Part shown: positions 32,923-41,360 of the stretch, one piece after another
Numbering within the stretch: position 1 is the first letter of the stretch
Layout: the number at the start of each line of letters is the position of its first letter
Source of the DNA: Microbacterium luticocti DSM 19459
Lineage (GTDB): Bacteria > Actinomycetota > Actinomycetes > Actinomycetales > Microbacteriaceae
Reading direction: 5' to 3'
Assembly: GCF_000422405.1 (NCBI RefSeq)
Contig: NZ_AULS01000002.1
Span: 392,182 to 456,181 of the forward strand
DNA length: 64,000 nt
Translations under genes and position numbers: made by a program
Notes under the pieces: generated by a model
The model's input: the letters and a program-made list of their open reading frames with translations, nothing else
Database searches by the model: none
What the model was told of the DNA's origin: nothing

Positions 32923-34989
32923 CTACTCGTCGCGCGCGGTCGAGCCGGCGCGCAGCTGCTCGATGAGGTCGTCGCCGGGACGCACGTCGACGAACGGCGC
33001 ACGGATCTCGGCGTGCTCGAGCATCTCGGCCATCTTGCGCCGGCGCTGGTGGGTGATCAGGGTCACCACGGTTCCGGCGTTGCCGGCGCGACCGGTGCGC
33101 CCGGCCCGATGCAGGTACGTCTTGTACTCCGCGGGCGGGTCGGCCTGGATCACGAGGTCGATGTCGTCGACGTGGATGCCGCGGGCTGCGACATCCGTGG
33201 CCACCAGCACGTCGGCCTTGCCCGAGGTCAGCCGCTGCAGGTTGCGGCTGCGCTTGGCCTGGTTGAGGTCGCCGTGCAGGGCGACCGCGCGAAGGCCGGC
33301 CTCGTCGAACTGTTCGGCGAGCATCTCGGCGTAGGCACGGGTGCGTGAGAACACAAGCGTCTTGCCCTCGCGTGCGGCCAGCGCCGACAGGATCTCGGCC
33401 TTGTCGCGGTGGTCGACCACGAGCACGCGGTGGTCGATGGTGCCCGAGTCCTGGTCTTCGCCCTCGACCTCGTACACGGCCGGGTCGACCAGGAACTCGT
33501 CGACCAGCGCGGCGACCTCACGGTCGAGCGTGGCCGAGAACAGCAGCTTCTGCGCGCCGGCGGGCACCTGACGCAGGATGCGCTGCATCGGCTCGAGAAA
33601 GCCCAGTTCAGACATGTGGTCGGCCTCGTCGAGCACCGCGATGCGCACCTCGGAGAGGTCGAGGCGACCCTGATCGATCAGGTCTTCGATGCGCCCAGGT
33701 GTGCCGATGACGATGTCGACGCCCTTGCGCAGCGCACCGATCTGACGGCCCTGCGGCACGCCGCCGTAGATCTGCGTGGTGAACAGGCCGACGCAGCGCG
33801 CGATCGGCTGCACGGTGCGGTCGATCTGCAGGGCCAGCTCGCGCGTGGGAGCGAGGATGATCGCCTGCGGAGCCCGGCCGAAGTCGCGCGTGCGGCCGGC
33901 CCGGGCGCGCAGCAGGGACTCGACCAGCGGCGCGCCGAACGCGATCGTCTTGCCCGATCCGGTGCGTCCGCGGCCGAGCACGTCCTTGCCGGCGAGGATC
34001 GCCGGGGTGGTCGCGGCCTGGATGGGGAACGGATGCTGCGCCCCCAGCTCGGCGAGGGTCTTCACGATGTTCTGGCCGAGACCCAGGTCGGCGAACGATG
34101 CCGTGGACCCGGCATCCGCCTGCACCGCTTGGGCTTCGAGCCGCTCGTGCACGACGTCGATGCGCTGCTCGGCGACCGCATCACGCCCGCGTGGGGCGTC
34201 GTGGTGGCGGTCGGTGCGGTCGTCGAACCGGCGGGCAGGCCGGGCATCCGCGCGACGCGGGCGATCGTCGAAGCGGTGCGGTCCGTCCTCGAACCGGCGC
34301 GGCGCGCGGGCCGGACGGTCATCGAACCGACGGGGCGCATCGTCGGACCGCCCCGGCCGGTCGTCGTGGTTCCGGGTGCGGTTGCCAACGCCACGGGGCG
34401 CTCGGGCCGGACGGTCATCGGAGCGACGCGGCCGGTCCTCGAACCGGCGTGCGGGGCGATCCTCGAACCGGCGCTCAGACCGATCATCCGCACGCGCGGA
34501 CCTGTCCTCGAAGCGACGGGCCGGGCGGTCATCGAACCCCCGGCGTCCGTCCTCGGAGCGGGGTGCACGCGCAGGCCGCTCCTCGAACCGACGCGCAGGC
34601 CGGTCCTCGAACCGACGCGCAGGCCGGTCCTCGAATCGACGTGCAGGCCGGTCATCGTCGCGTCGGGGGCGCTCATCGACCCGACGAGCAGGTCGGTCCT
34701 CGAAGCGACGCGGGCGCTCGTCCCACGGGCGGGTGCGGCGCTCGTCGTCTGCGCGGGCCGGGCGCGCGCCGCGATGGTCGCGGATGGCTCGGGCCTCGGC
34801 GCGACCGGCGCGCTCCTGCGCGCTCCACCGGCGCTTGCCGCCCTCGGTCTCGGCGGGACGGTGCCCGCGGTGACCCGGGCTGCGGCTGCCGGCGGTGCCG
34901 GACGACGACTCGCCGGGCCGGCGCTTGCCGTAACGCGGGTCGAAGTTGGCGGCGGGGCGCCCGCCCGCGGGCTTCTTGTTCTTGGGCAC
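32923..34989 (-). CDS. DEAD-box RNA helicase with long Arg-rich repeat region
   Basis: GTG 34989 follows AGAAGGA, giving 688 residues. The first roughly 280 residues are a low-complexity tail with many copies of a DRPARRFED-type motif (6-10 residues each), very basic and probably RNA-binding. The core follows: FPIQAATTPAILAGKDVLGR (Q motif), GRTGSGKT, PTRELALQI, TPGRIEDLI, LDEADHMSELGF (DEAD), FSATLD and HRAGRTGRAGNAG. These helicases remodel structured RNA and ribosome precursors, often in the cold. Most RhlE-type proteins carry the basic tail at the C-terminus; here it leads the protein. Confidence 0.93.
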   Translation of the reverse strand: MPKNKKPAGGRPAANFDPRYGKRRPGESSSGTAGSRSPGHRGHRPAETEGGKRRWSAQERAGRAEARAIRDHRGARPARADDERRTRPWDERPRRFEDRPARRVDERPRRDDDRPARRFEDRPARRFEDRPARRFEERPARAPRSEDGRRGFDDRPARRFEDRSARADDRSERRFEDRPARRFEDRPRRSDDRPARAPRGVGNRTRNHDDRPGRSDDAPRRFDDRPARAPRRFEDGPHRFDDRPRRADARPARRFDDRTDRHHDAPRGRDAVAEQRIDVVHERLEAQAVQADAGSTASFADLGLGQNIVKTLAELGAQHPFPIQAATTPAILAGKDVLGRGRTGSGKTIAFGAPLVESLLRARAGRTRDFGRAPQAIILAPTRELALQIDRTVQPIARCVGLFTTQIYGGVPQGRQIGALRKGVDIVIGTPGRIEDLIDQGRLDLSEVRIAVLDEADHMSELGFLEPMQRILRQVPAGAQKLLFSATLDREVAALVDEFLVDPAVYEVEGEDQDSGTIDHRVLVVDHRDKAEILSALAAREGKTLVFSRTRAYAEMLAEQFDEAGLRAVALHGDLNQAKRSRNLQRLTSGKADVLVATDVAARGIHVDDIDLVIQADPPAEYKTYLHRAGRTGRAGNAGTVVTLITHQRRRKMAEMLEHAEIRAPFVDVRPGDDLIEQLRAGSTARDE

Positions 34990-35217
34990 GGGGTGTCCTT
35001 CTGGGTTCTGTCGCACAAGAGCGAGCTCGGGCGCGCGCCCGAGTAACCCGGAACACCGTCGGCCGGGGCCATTCCTGTGATGGTCATGTGCACCGATCGG
35101 CGCTCACCATCGGCCCCTGGACTCACAAACCCATCCGCCGCATGCGCGACGGTGTCCTGAACCGACCCTCCGACAGTACCGGTGCACGCTGTGAACTCAC
35201 CCCACACCCGGCGTGCC

Positions 35218-35269
35218 GTATTCCGCTGCGGGAACATCCCACTCCCGCTTCACAGCGAAAGCGGAATAC
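35218..35269. promoter_or_regulatory. 10-bp inverted repeat between helicase and DUF998 gene
   Basis: GTATTCCGCT (35218-35227) and AGCGGAATAC (35260-35269) are exact complements 32 bases apart, in the 407-base divergent gap. They may be an operator or a leader structure. A second possible stem uses GGTACC at about 35332 and 35390, just before the DUF998 start. Nothing else was recognised in this gap. Confidence 0.4.
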
Positions 35270-35396
35270 TATCGACTCGACGGGTGACCGTCGCGCTGGG
35301 GGCTGGCAAGATCTGCATCCGGCGCCATGAGGTACCGGAGGCTGGGGAGCCGGGGGTCCGGGATGTCTCAGGGCGCCCCGAGAACCGTGGTACCCG

Positions 35397-36773
35397 ATGA
35401 CGACGCTCGCACTCCTCCCGCAGTCCTCTCTTCCGCGCGCCCTCCGCCTGCCGCGACCCGACCTGCGGCGGTTGCAGACCGGCCCCGCACTCGCCCTGGT
35501 GGCCATCGCCGTGCTCGCTGCCGGCACCGCGCTGTCGATGTCGACCACCACCGTGCACGGCTGGTGGCGCACCGCCTTCAGCGAACTGGGCACCCTCGAC
35601 GACTTCTCGGGCCATGCGTTCAACCTCACCATGCTCGCCGCCGGCCTGATGATCGTCGTGCTCGCCTGCCGCCTGGGGGCCGACCTGCGCCGCCTGCAAG
35701 AGCTGCGCGGCGTCAGCCGGTCGCGGTCGTTCAGCGTGCTGATGGTCTCGGCGGGCCTGCACTTGTCGGCGGTCGGCTTGATTCCGGTCAACGTCAACGG
35801 CTTCTGGCACGAGCGGGCCGCCTCGGGCATCATGCTCTCGTTCCTCGGCATGCTCACCGTCGTCGCGATCCGTCGCCGCCACCACTCGCCGGGTCTGCTG
35901 CGCATCACCGCGGCTGTGGCATCCGTGCTCATCCCGCTGGTCGTGCTGCGCCTCTTCGAACTCATCTCACTGGCCGCGTTCGAGCTAATCGCGTTCGTGC
36001 TGGTGTTCGGCTGGGTGGCGCTGTTCTCGTTCTGCCTGCACAGCGCACTGTGCACGGCCACGCGGCGGCGAAGCGCTCAGCGCCGCCTGCGCCGCCGCGG
36101 CTCGTCGGCGGTCTCTTGGTGCACCGGCGCCGCCGCCGGCAACCCACCGACCGAACCCGCCGCGGCGCCGGCTCCGGCGACATCCGCACCCTGCTCCACG
36201 GTGACCGCCGCCTCTGCCGAGCCTGCGACCGTCGTGTCGGGCACGGCGGGTCCGGTGGCATCCATCGCCCCGCTCTCGTCGACGGCCGCCCGCCTACCCG
36301 ACGCCCGGCGTGCAGCCCGCCGCTCACGCGCACCCTCGACGAGGTTGTACAGCGTGGGCAGCACCAGCAGCGTCAGCACGGTCGACGACACCAGGCCGCC
36401 GATCACGACGATCGCCAGCGGCTGCGAGATGAACCCGCCGTGCCCGGTGATCCCCAGCGCCATCGGGGTCAACGCGAAGATGGTCGCCAGCGCCGTCATC
36501 AGGATCGGCCGCAGCCGCCTCGAGCCGCCCGCCATCACCGCATCATGGGCGCTGAGCCCCTTCTCGCGGTACTGGTTCACCAGGTCGACGAGCACGATCG
36601 CGTTCGTCACCACGATGCCGATCAGCATGAGCACACCGATGAGGGATGCCACACCCAGCGGCACGCCCGTTGCGATCTGCAGCAGGATCGCCCCGGTGGC
36701 CGCGAACGGCACCGACACCAGCAGCAGCAGCGGCTGCCGCAGCGAACGGAACGTCGCCACCATCACGATGTAG
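35397..36773 (+). CDS. DUF998-like membrane protein; frame runs on into antisense of the RND gene
   Basis: The first roughly 220 residues show six hydrophobic helices (ALALVAIAVLAAGTALSM, GHAFNLTMLAAGLMIVVLAC, SFSVLMVSAGLHLSAVGLIP, ASGIMLSFLGMLTVVAI, ITAAVASVLIPLVVLRLFEL, AFELIAFVLVFGWVALFSF). The third helix carries the GLIPVNV motif, as in DUF998 proteins of about 200 residues. After about residue 225 (base 36075) the sequence is only the mirror of the convergent RND gene, and the stop is not met until 36773. The natural stop seems to have been lost, or the protein has a 230-residue antisense-coded tail. Function is unknown. Confidence 0.65.
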   Translation: MTTLALLPQSSLPRALRLPRPDLRRLQTGPALALVAIAVLAAGTALSMSTTTVHGWWRTAFSELGTLDDFSGHAFNLTMLAAGLMIVVLACRLGADLRRLQELRGVSRSRSFSVLMVSAGLHLSAVGLIPVNVNGFWHERAASGIMLSFLGMLTVVAIRRRHHSPGLLRITAAVASVLIPLVVLRLFELISLAAFELIAFVLVFGWVALFSFCLHSALCTATRRRSAQRRLRRRGSSAVSWCTGAAAGNPPTEPAAAPAPATSAPCSTVTAASAEPATVVSGTAGPVASIAPLSSTAARLPDARRAARRSRAPSTRLYSVGSTSSVSTVDDTRPPITTIASGCEMNPPCPVIPSAIGVNAKMVASAVIRIGRSRLEPPAITASWALSPFSRYWFTRSTSTIAFVTTMPISMSTPMRDATPSGTPVAICSRIAPVAANGTDTSSSSGCRSERNVATITM

Positions 36774-39406
36774 ACGATCAGGATCGCCGCGAGCATCGCC
36801 AGACCCAGCTGGCCGAACGCGGTGGTCTGCTGCGAGAGCACGCCGCCGATCGACGCGTTCGCCGACTCGGGCAGGTCAGCGGATGCGAGTGCCTCGTCGA
36901 TGGTGGCCGAGGCCGCGGTCAGATCATCGGTCGACGGCGACACCGTCACCGTCGCGGTGCGCACCCCGCGCTGCGTCGAGATCGACGTCGGTCCGTCGGT
37001 GCGGGTCACGGTCGCGATGCTGTCCAGGCGCACCGTACCGGTGGCGGTGGGCACCTTCAGCGCCTTCAGTGCGTCGATCGAATCGGGCACGCTCGACGCC
37101 GCCAGGTACACGGTCACGCCGGTGCCGTCGAGTTCGACCGTGCCGATCGACTGCGGGCGCATCGTGTGCGAGACCAGGCTGCCGACGGCGACCTCGCTGA
37201 GCCCTCGCCGCGCGGCCTTGTCGCGGTCGACGTCGACGGCGATGTACGGCAGCGCGGCGGCGAGGTTCGTGGTCACCTGGCCGATGCCCTTCTTGCCTTT
37301 CACCGCGTCGACCACGGCGTCGGTGGCCGCACTCAGGGTGGCGCCGTCGGGTGCGGTCACGTCGATCTCGACGTCACTGGACCCGAGCCCCTCCGAGGCC
37401 GACACGGTCAGCTCGCCGACGTCGGTCAGCCCGGCGACGGCGGCCCGCACATCGTCGCGCACCCGCTGCTGGTCGGCGTCGGGGTCGGTGGTGATCGAAT
37501 ACGTGACCCCGCTGCCGCCGCCGGCGAACGCGTCGCGCAGCGACGAGCCGCTCGAACCGATCGACACCTGCACGGTCTGGATGCCCGACACGCCCTGCAA
37601 CGCCTTTTCGACCTTCTGCGCGGCGGCGTCTTGAGCGTGAAGGGATGCCGCCGGCCCGAGGTCCTGGGTCATGGTGAACGTGTTCTGCCCCGAATCGCCG
37701 AGGAAGTTCGTCTTCATCTGCGGGGCGAGCCCGACCGTGCCGCCGAGCACCAGCAGCGCCAGCAGCACCGTGATCCACGAGTGCTTCAGCGTCCAGCGCA
37801 AGATCGGCAGGTACGCCTTCTGCAGCCGGGAGGGCGGGGCGTCGGGCGATTCCGGATCGACGGCGCGGCCCGCGGCATCCGTCACCGCTTTGCCGGGCCG
37901 CAGGAACCAGTAGGCGAGCACCGGCACGATGGTGAGCGCGACCAGCAGCGACGCGGCCATCGCGATGGTGACGGTGAGGGCGAACGGCCGGAACAGCTCG
38001 CCGGTCATGTCGCCGACGAACGCGATCGGCAAGAAGACCGCGACGGTCGTGATCGTGGACGCCGACACGGCGGTGGCGACCTCGCGCACGGCACGGGTGA
38101 TCGCCTCGCGTTTGTCGGCGCCGTCGACGTAGTGGCGTTTGATGTTCTCGATCACCACGATCGAGTCGTCGACGACGCGTCCGATCGCGATGGTCAGCGC
38201 CCCCAGGGTGAGGATGTTCAGCGAGTAGCCGAACGCCTGGATGCCGATGAAGGTGATGAGCACGCTGGTCGGGATCGAGATCGCGGTGACCAGGGTCGAG
38301 CGCACCGACAGCAGGAAGATCAGGATGATGATCACCGCGAACACGAGGCCCAGCAGACCCTCTTGCGCGAGCGAGTCGATCGACTGCTGGATGTAGGGGG
38401 CCTGGTCGAACACGACCGTGAAGGTGGCGCCGTCGAGTTTGTGCGCAAGGTCGGGCAGCGCGGCGCGCACGGCCTTCGACACGTCGACGGTGTTCGCCGA
38501 CGGCAGCTTGGTGATCGCGAGGGTCAGCGCGGCCTTGCCGTCCACACGCGAGATGGTGGTGACCGGGTCCTGCTCGAGCACGACCTTCGCGACGTCGGCG
38601 ATGGTCGTGACCGTGGCAGGTTTCGGCGCGGCGCCCGACCCGGGGCCGGCGGGCGCGACGGATGCCGTGGGCACGAGCGGCAGGTCGGCGACCTGTTTCA
38701 CGGCGTCGAGCTTGGTGCCGGTCTGTACGGTGAGGGTCTGCTGCCCCGAGGTGATGTCGCCGCCGGGGAACAGCATGCCGTTCTGCGCCAGCGCGTCGGT
38801 GATCGACTGCGTCGTGAACCCGGCCTCAGCCAGCTTGTCGGTGTCGGGCGTGATGGTCACCCGCTGCCCGCGGCCGCCGACGATCTGCGCGGCGTTCACG
38901 CCGGGCAGATCTTGCAGGTCGGGGACGATGGTGGACTCGAGCACCGCCTGGGTCTTCTGCTCGTCGTCATAGCCGGTGACGGCCAGCTGGATGACCGGGA
39001 AGTCGTCGATCGACGCCGAGACCACGTTCGGGTCGACACCGTCGGGCAGGGTGCTCTTGATGCGGCTGATCGCCAGGTCGATCTTCTGTTCGGCGCCGGC
39101 GAGGTTCGTGCCGTAGGTGAACTGGGCCTGCACGATCGACGAGTTCGTCGTGCTGGTGGCGCTGGTCTTCTCCAGCCCCGGCACGCCCTGGATGGCCTGC
39201 TCGATCGGGGTGGACACGTCGGTCTCGACCACGGTGGGCGACGCACCCGGGTAATTCGAGATGACCACCAGCTGCGGGAACTCGATCGACGGGATCAGTT
39301 CCTGTTTCAGGTTCACGAGCGCGAGCGAGCCGAACACGGCGGCGACGATCGTCACGAGCGCGATGAGCGCACGGTTGCGCAGACTGAGGACGGCGAGCTT
39401 CGACAC
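36077..39406 (-). CDS. RND-family efflux permease (HAE1/AcrB type)
   Basis: This 1109-residue protein begins MSKLAVLSLRNRALIALVTI and shows PTVVETDVSTPIEQAIQGVPG. It has two large extracytoplasmic loops, and helices such as IIILIFLLSVRSTLVTAISIPTSVLITFI and the FGYSLNILTLGALTIAIGRVVDDSIVVIEN block (TM4 Asp pair for proton relay). Late helices are MLIGIVVTNAIVLVDLVNQY and ALTPMALGITGHGGFISQPL. The C-terminal 90 residues are a low-complexity Ala/Arg tail. HAE1-type RND pumps are less usual in Gram-positives; the closest known role is SwrC-like export of lipopeptides or drugs. No adaptor gene is adjacent. The start is GTG 39406 after GAGGG. Confidence 0.92.
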   Translation of the reverse strand: MSKLAVLSLRNRALIALVTIVAAVFGSLALVNLKQELIPSIEFPQLVVISNYPGASPTVVETDVSTPIEQAIQGVPGLEKTSATSTTNSSIVQAQFTYGTNLAGAEQKIDLAISRIKSTLPDGVDPNVVSASIDDFPVIQLAVTGYDDEQKTQAVLESTIVPDLQDLPGVNAAQIVGGRGQRVTITPDTDKLAEAGFTTQSITDALAQNGMLFPGGDITSGQQTLTVQTGTKLDAVKQVADLPLVPTASVAPAGPGSGAAPKPATVTTIADVAKVVLEQDPVTTISRVDGKAALTLAITKLPSANTVDVSKAVRAALPDLAHKLDGATFTVVFDQAPYIQQSIDSLAQEGLLGLVFAVIIILIFLLSVRSTLVTAISIPTSVLITFIGIQAFGYSLNILTLGALTIAIGRVVDDSIVVIENIKRHYVDGADKREAITRAVREVATAVSASTITTVAVFLPIAFVGDMTGELFRPFALTVTIAMAASLLVALTIVPVLAYWFLRPGKAVTDAAGRAVDPESPDAPPSRLQKAYLPILRWTLKHSWITVLLALLVLGGTVGLAPQMKTNFLGDSGQNTFTMTQDLGPAASLHAQDAAAQKVEKALQGVSGIQTVQVSIGSSGSSLRDAFAGGGSGVTYSITTDPDADQQRVRDDVRAAVAGLTDVGELTVSASEGLGSSDVEIDVTAPDGATLSAATDAVVDAVKGKKGIGQVTTNLAAALPYIAVDVDRDKAARRGLSEVAVGSLVSHTMRPQSIGTVELDGTGVTVYLAASSVPDSIDALKALKVPTATGTVRLDSIATVTRTDGPTSISTQRGVRTATVTVSPSTDDLTAASATIDEALASADLPESANASIGGVLSQQTTAFGQLGLAMLAAILIVYIVMVATFRSLRQPLLLLVSVPFAATGAILLQIATGVPLGVASLIGVLMLIGIVVTNAIVLVDLVNQYREKGLSAHDAVMAGGSRRLRPILMTALATIFALTPMALGITGHGGFISQPLAIVVIGGLVSSTVLTLLVLPTLYNLVEGARERRAARRASGRRAAVDESGAMDATGPAVPDTTVAGSAEAAVTVEQGADVAGAGAAAGSVGGLPAAAPVHQETADEPRRRRRR

Positions 39407-39550
39407 GAATACCCTCGGGCGGATTCAGGGGCGGGATGCCACGGCCAGCGGCCGCGCCGCGCTCAGTATTCCACGTCGGAATGTGTACACCGTGCGGGCC
39501 GCTGTCACGGTGTTCACGCGGCGCGGGGCGACGGCCGCTGCGAACCGATC

Positions 39551-40510
39551 TCAGCGCAGCAGGCGCACCAGCGCCGCCTCGGGTGACCCGTCCAGTTCGA
39601 GCAGGCGGCCGCGCTCGAACCGCTCGAACACGCGCGGGTCGATGTAGCTGCGCCTGGCCACCGCGACCGTGTTGCCGAGCACCTCGGCTGCAGCTTCGGC
39701 GGCGAGGCGCTCGGCCTGCGCGCGGCCGCGGGCGCCGTCGACGTGGTCGTGCAGCGCGAGCGCCTGCGCCGCGGCGATCGTGCCGCGCAGGGTGCGGAAG
39801 TCCTTGGCGGTGAACCGGCCGCCGCTCAGCCGCGCGAGCTCGCCGTTGACGTCGCGGGAGCGGATCGGCACCCGGCGCCGGCCGCGGCGGTAGGCGAGCA
39901 GCGGCGCGCGTGGTCGTCCGCGGATCAACTCGGCCAGCAGCGCGACCAGGTCGGGGTCGTCGACGGTCACCTCCATGCGCTGTCCGCTCTTGGCAGGAAA
40001 GGCCAGGCGCACGGATGCCTCGTCCACACGCGCGTGCCGACACTGCAGCGTCACCAGGCCGTGGCTGCCGTGGGCGGTGAGATACTGTTCGCCGCCGATG
40101 CGCAGGGCACCGGCATCCAGCATCCGGATCGCCGCCGCGAGCACGCGTTCCCGCGTGATGTCGGGCGCGCGCAGGGCGCGGGTGACCTGGCCGCGGATGC
40201 CCGGCAGCGCCTCGGCGAGCGCGAGCGCGCGGGCGAACTTGCCGCGCTCGCGACGGGCGGTCCACGCGGGGTGGTAGATGTACTGCCGTCGGCCGGCGTC
40301 GTCGGTGCCGACCGCCTGGATGTGTCCGACCGGGTCGGCGCTGATCCAGACATCCGTCCAGGCGGGCGGGATGACGAGTGCGTCGATGCGGGCGCGGGCG
40401 ACGGCGTCGACGGGGTTGCCGCGGGCATCGACGAACCGGAACCCCGACCCCGCCGCGATGCGACGGATCCCGGGGTCCCGGTGGGGATGCGCGCGGTGGA
40501 CGCGCACCAT
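39551..40510 (-). CDS. DNA topoisomerase IB (eukaryote/poxvirus type)
   Basis: From ATG 40510 the product is 319 residues. Motifs are DARGNPVDAVARARIDALVIPPAW, YHPAWTARRERGKFARALAL (catalytic Arg), GSHGLVTLQCRHA, FPAKSGQRMEVTVDD (catalytic Lys region), FTAKDFRTLRGTIAA (KDFRTW-like, second Arg) and ARRSYIDPRVFERF with the nucleophilic Tyr. These enzymes relax supercoils without ATP and are scattered among soil bacteria. It lies five bases downstream of the Rho-N protein gene and is probably cotranscribed. Confidence 0.92.
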   Translation of the reverse strand: MVRVHRAHPHRDPGIRRIAAGSGFRFVDARGNPVDAVARARIDALVIPPAWTDVWISADPVGHIQAVGTDDAGRRQYIYHPAWTARRERGKFARALALAEALPGIRGQVTRALRAPDITRERVLAAAIRMLDAGALRIGGEQYLTAHGSHGLVTLQCRHARVDEASVRLAFPAKSGQRMEVTVDDPDLVALLAELIRGRPRAPLLAYRRGRRRVPIRSRDVNGELARLSGGRFTAKDFRTLRGTIAAAQALALHDHVDGARGRAQAERLAAEAAAEVLGNTVAVARRSYIDPRVFERFERGRLLELDGSPEAALVRLLR

Positions 40511-40515
40511 GGGGG

Positions 40516-40785
40516 TCAGTGGTTGCGGATCATGGAGATGAGCTCGGACTTCTTCTTGCCCGAGTATCCGTGCAGGCCGAGCTCTTTGGCGCGCGTGCGC
40601 AACTCGGCGACGGTGCGGTCCTCGTAGTCCTCGGCCTTGCCGCCGCGGCGGCCGACGGTGCTGCGGCCTTGCGCCGCAGAGGCGTTCGAGATGCGGGCGG
40701 CCTTCTCTTTCGAGGCGCCCTCCTTGCGCAGGTCCTCGTAGAGGTCGGGGTCCTTCAGGCTGTTGGATGCGCGTCCTCGGGGCAT
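40516..40785 (-). CDS. Small Rho N-terminal (SAP-like) domain protein
   Basis: ATG 40785 follows GGAGGAGTC. The 89-residue product begins MPRGRASNSLKDPDLYEDLR, then KEGASKEKAARISNASAA, and ends with a Rho-N type motif (TVAELRTRAKELGLHGYSGKKKSELISMI). This pairs a DUF7218-like segment with a nucleic-acid-binding Rho-N domain. It is a common small protein in actinobacteria and is likely a DNA/RNA-binding accessory protein. It is in an operon with topoisomerase IB, which suggests a role with DNA topology. Confidence 0.82.
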   Translation of the reverse strand: MPRGRASNSLKDPDLYEDLRKEGASKEKAARISNASAAQGRSTVGRRGGKAEDYEDRTVAELRTRAKELGLHGYSGKKKSELISMIRNH

Positions 40786-40989
40786 GACTCCTCCTTGCTC
40801 GTGCCACGACCGTAGGGCGGTGCGGCATCCGGCCACAGGGGGTTGACTTCCGCGTCGTGCGTGCTACGGACCTGGCCCGGTACCATCGCGGCGGACCGGG
40901 CGTCAACCCCTTGCCGGGCGGGCGTGGTGTTTGCCAGTGTGTGTTGTGTCCGCGCGACGACCCGCGCCGGCAGACAAGGAGAGTGCCCC

Positions 40990-41154
40990 ATGAACATCGC
41001 CCTGATCATCATCATCGTGATCGCGATCATCGTCGCGATCTTCAGCGGGCTCAACGCCGCGCTGCACTGGCTGCTGTGGGTCGCCCTGATCATCGGCGTG
41101 ATCGCCCTGATCGCCTTCCTGTTCCGGGTGATCAGCGGCCGCAACCGCACCTGA
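40990..41154 (+). CDS. Small two-helix membrane protein
   Basis: ATG 40990 follows AAGGAGAGT, giving 54 residues with two hydrophobic helices (IALIIIIVIAIIVAIFSGL and WLLWVALIIGVIALIAFLF) and a basic end RVISGRNRT. Its codon use and ribosome site support it as real. Function unknown; similar peptides are often stress-related. The following 206 bases to 41360 contain no gene. Confidence 0.7.
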   Translation: MNIALIIIIVIAIIVAIFSGLNAALHWLLWVALIIGVIALIAFLFRVISGRNRT

Positions 41155-41348
41155 GGCGCGGCCGGAGGCATCCCGCCCCACACGGCACCGGAGCGCGCAC
41201 CGTTGCGTGCCCCCGGTGCCGTGTCTTCGTCGGCGCGGCATCGGCCGCGGCGACCGTGAACACCCTGCATCTGGGCACCGCGCGGCTGCGGCTGTCGGTG
41301 CTGCGCGCCGACGATCGCGGCGATTCGTCGGGTGCCGGGCTGCAGGCA

Positions 41349-41360
41349 TAGCCTGAACCC
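41349..41360 (+). promoter_or_regulatory. Leaderless -10 (TAGCCT) of the MFS gene
   Basis: TAGCCT is followed by six bases and ATG 41361. Confidence 0.45.

Noticed and set aside
35327..39586. 1419-codon plus-strand frame opposite the RND gene
   Set aside because: It is antisense to a clear RND permease, with low-complexity RRH/GGD composition typical of shadow frames.
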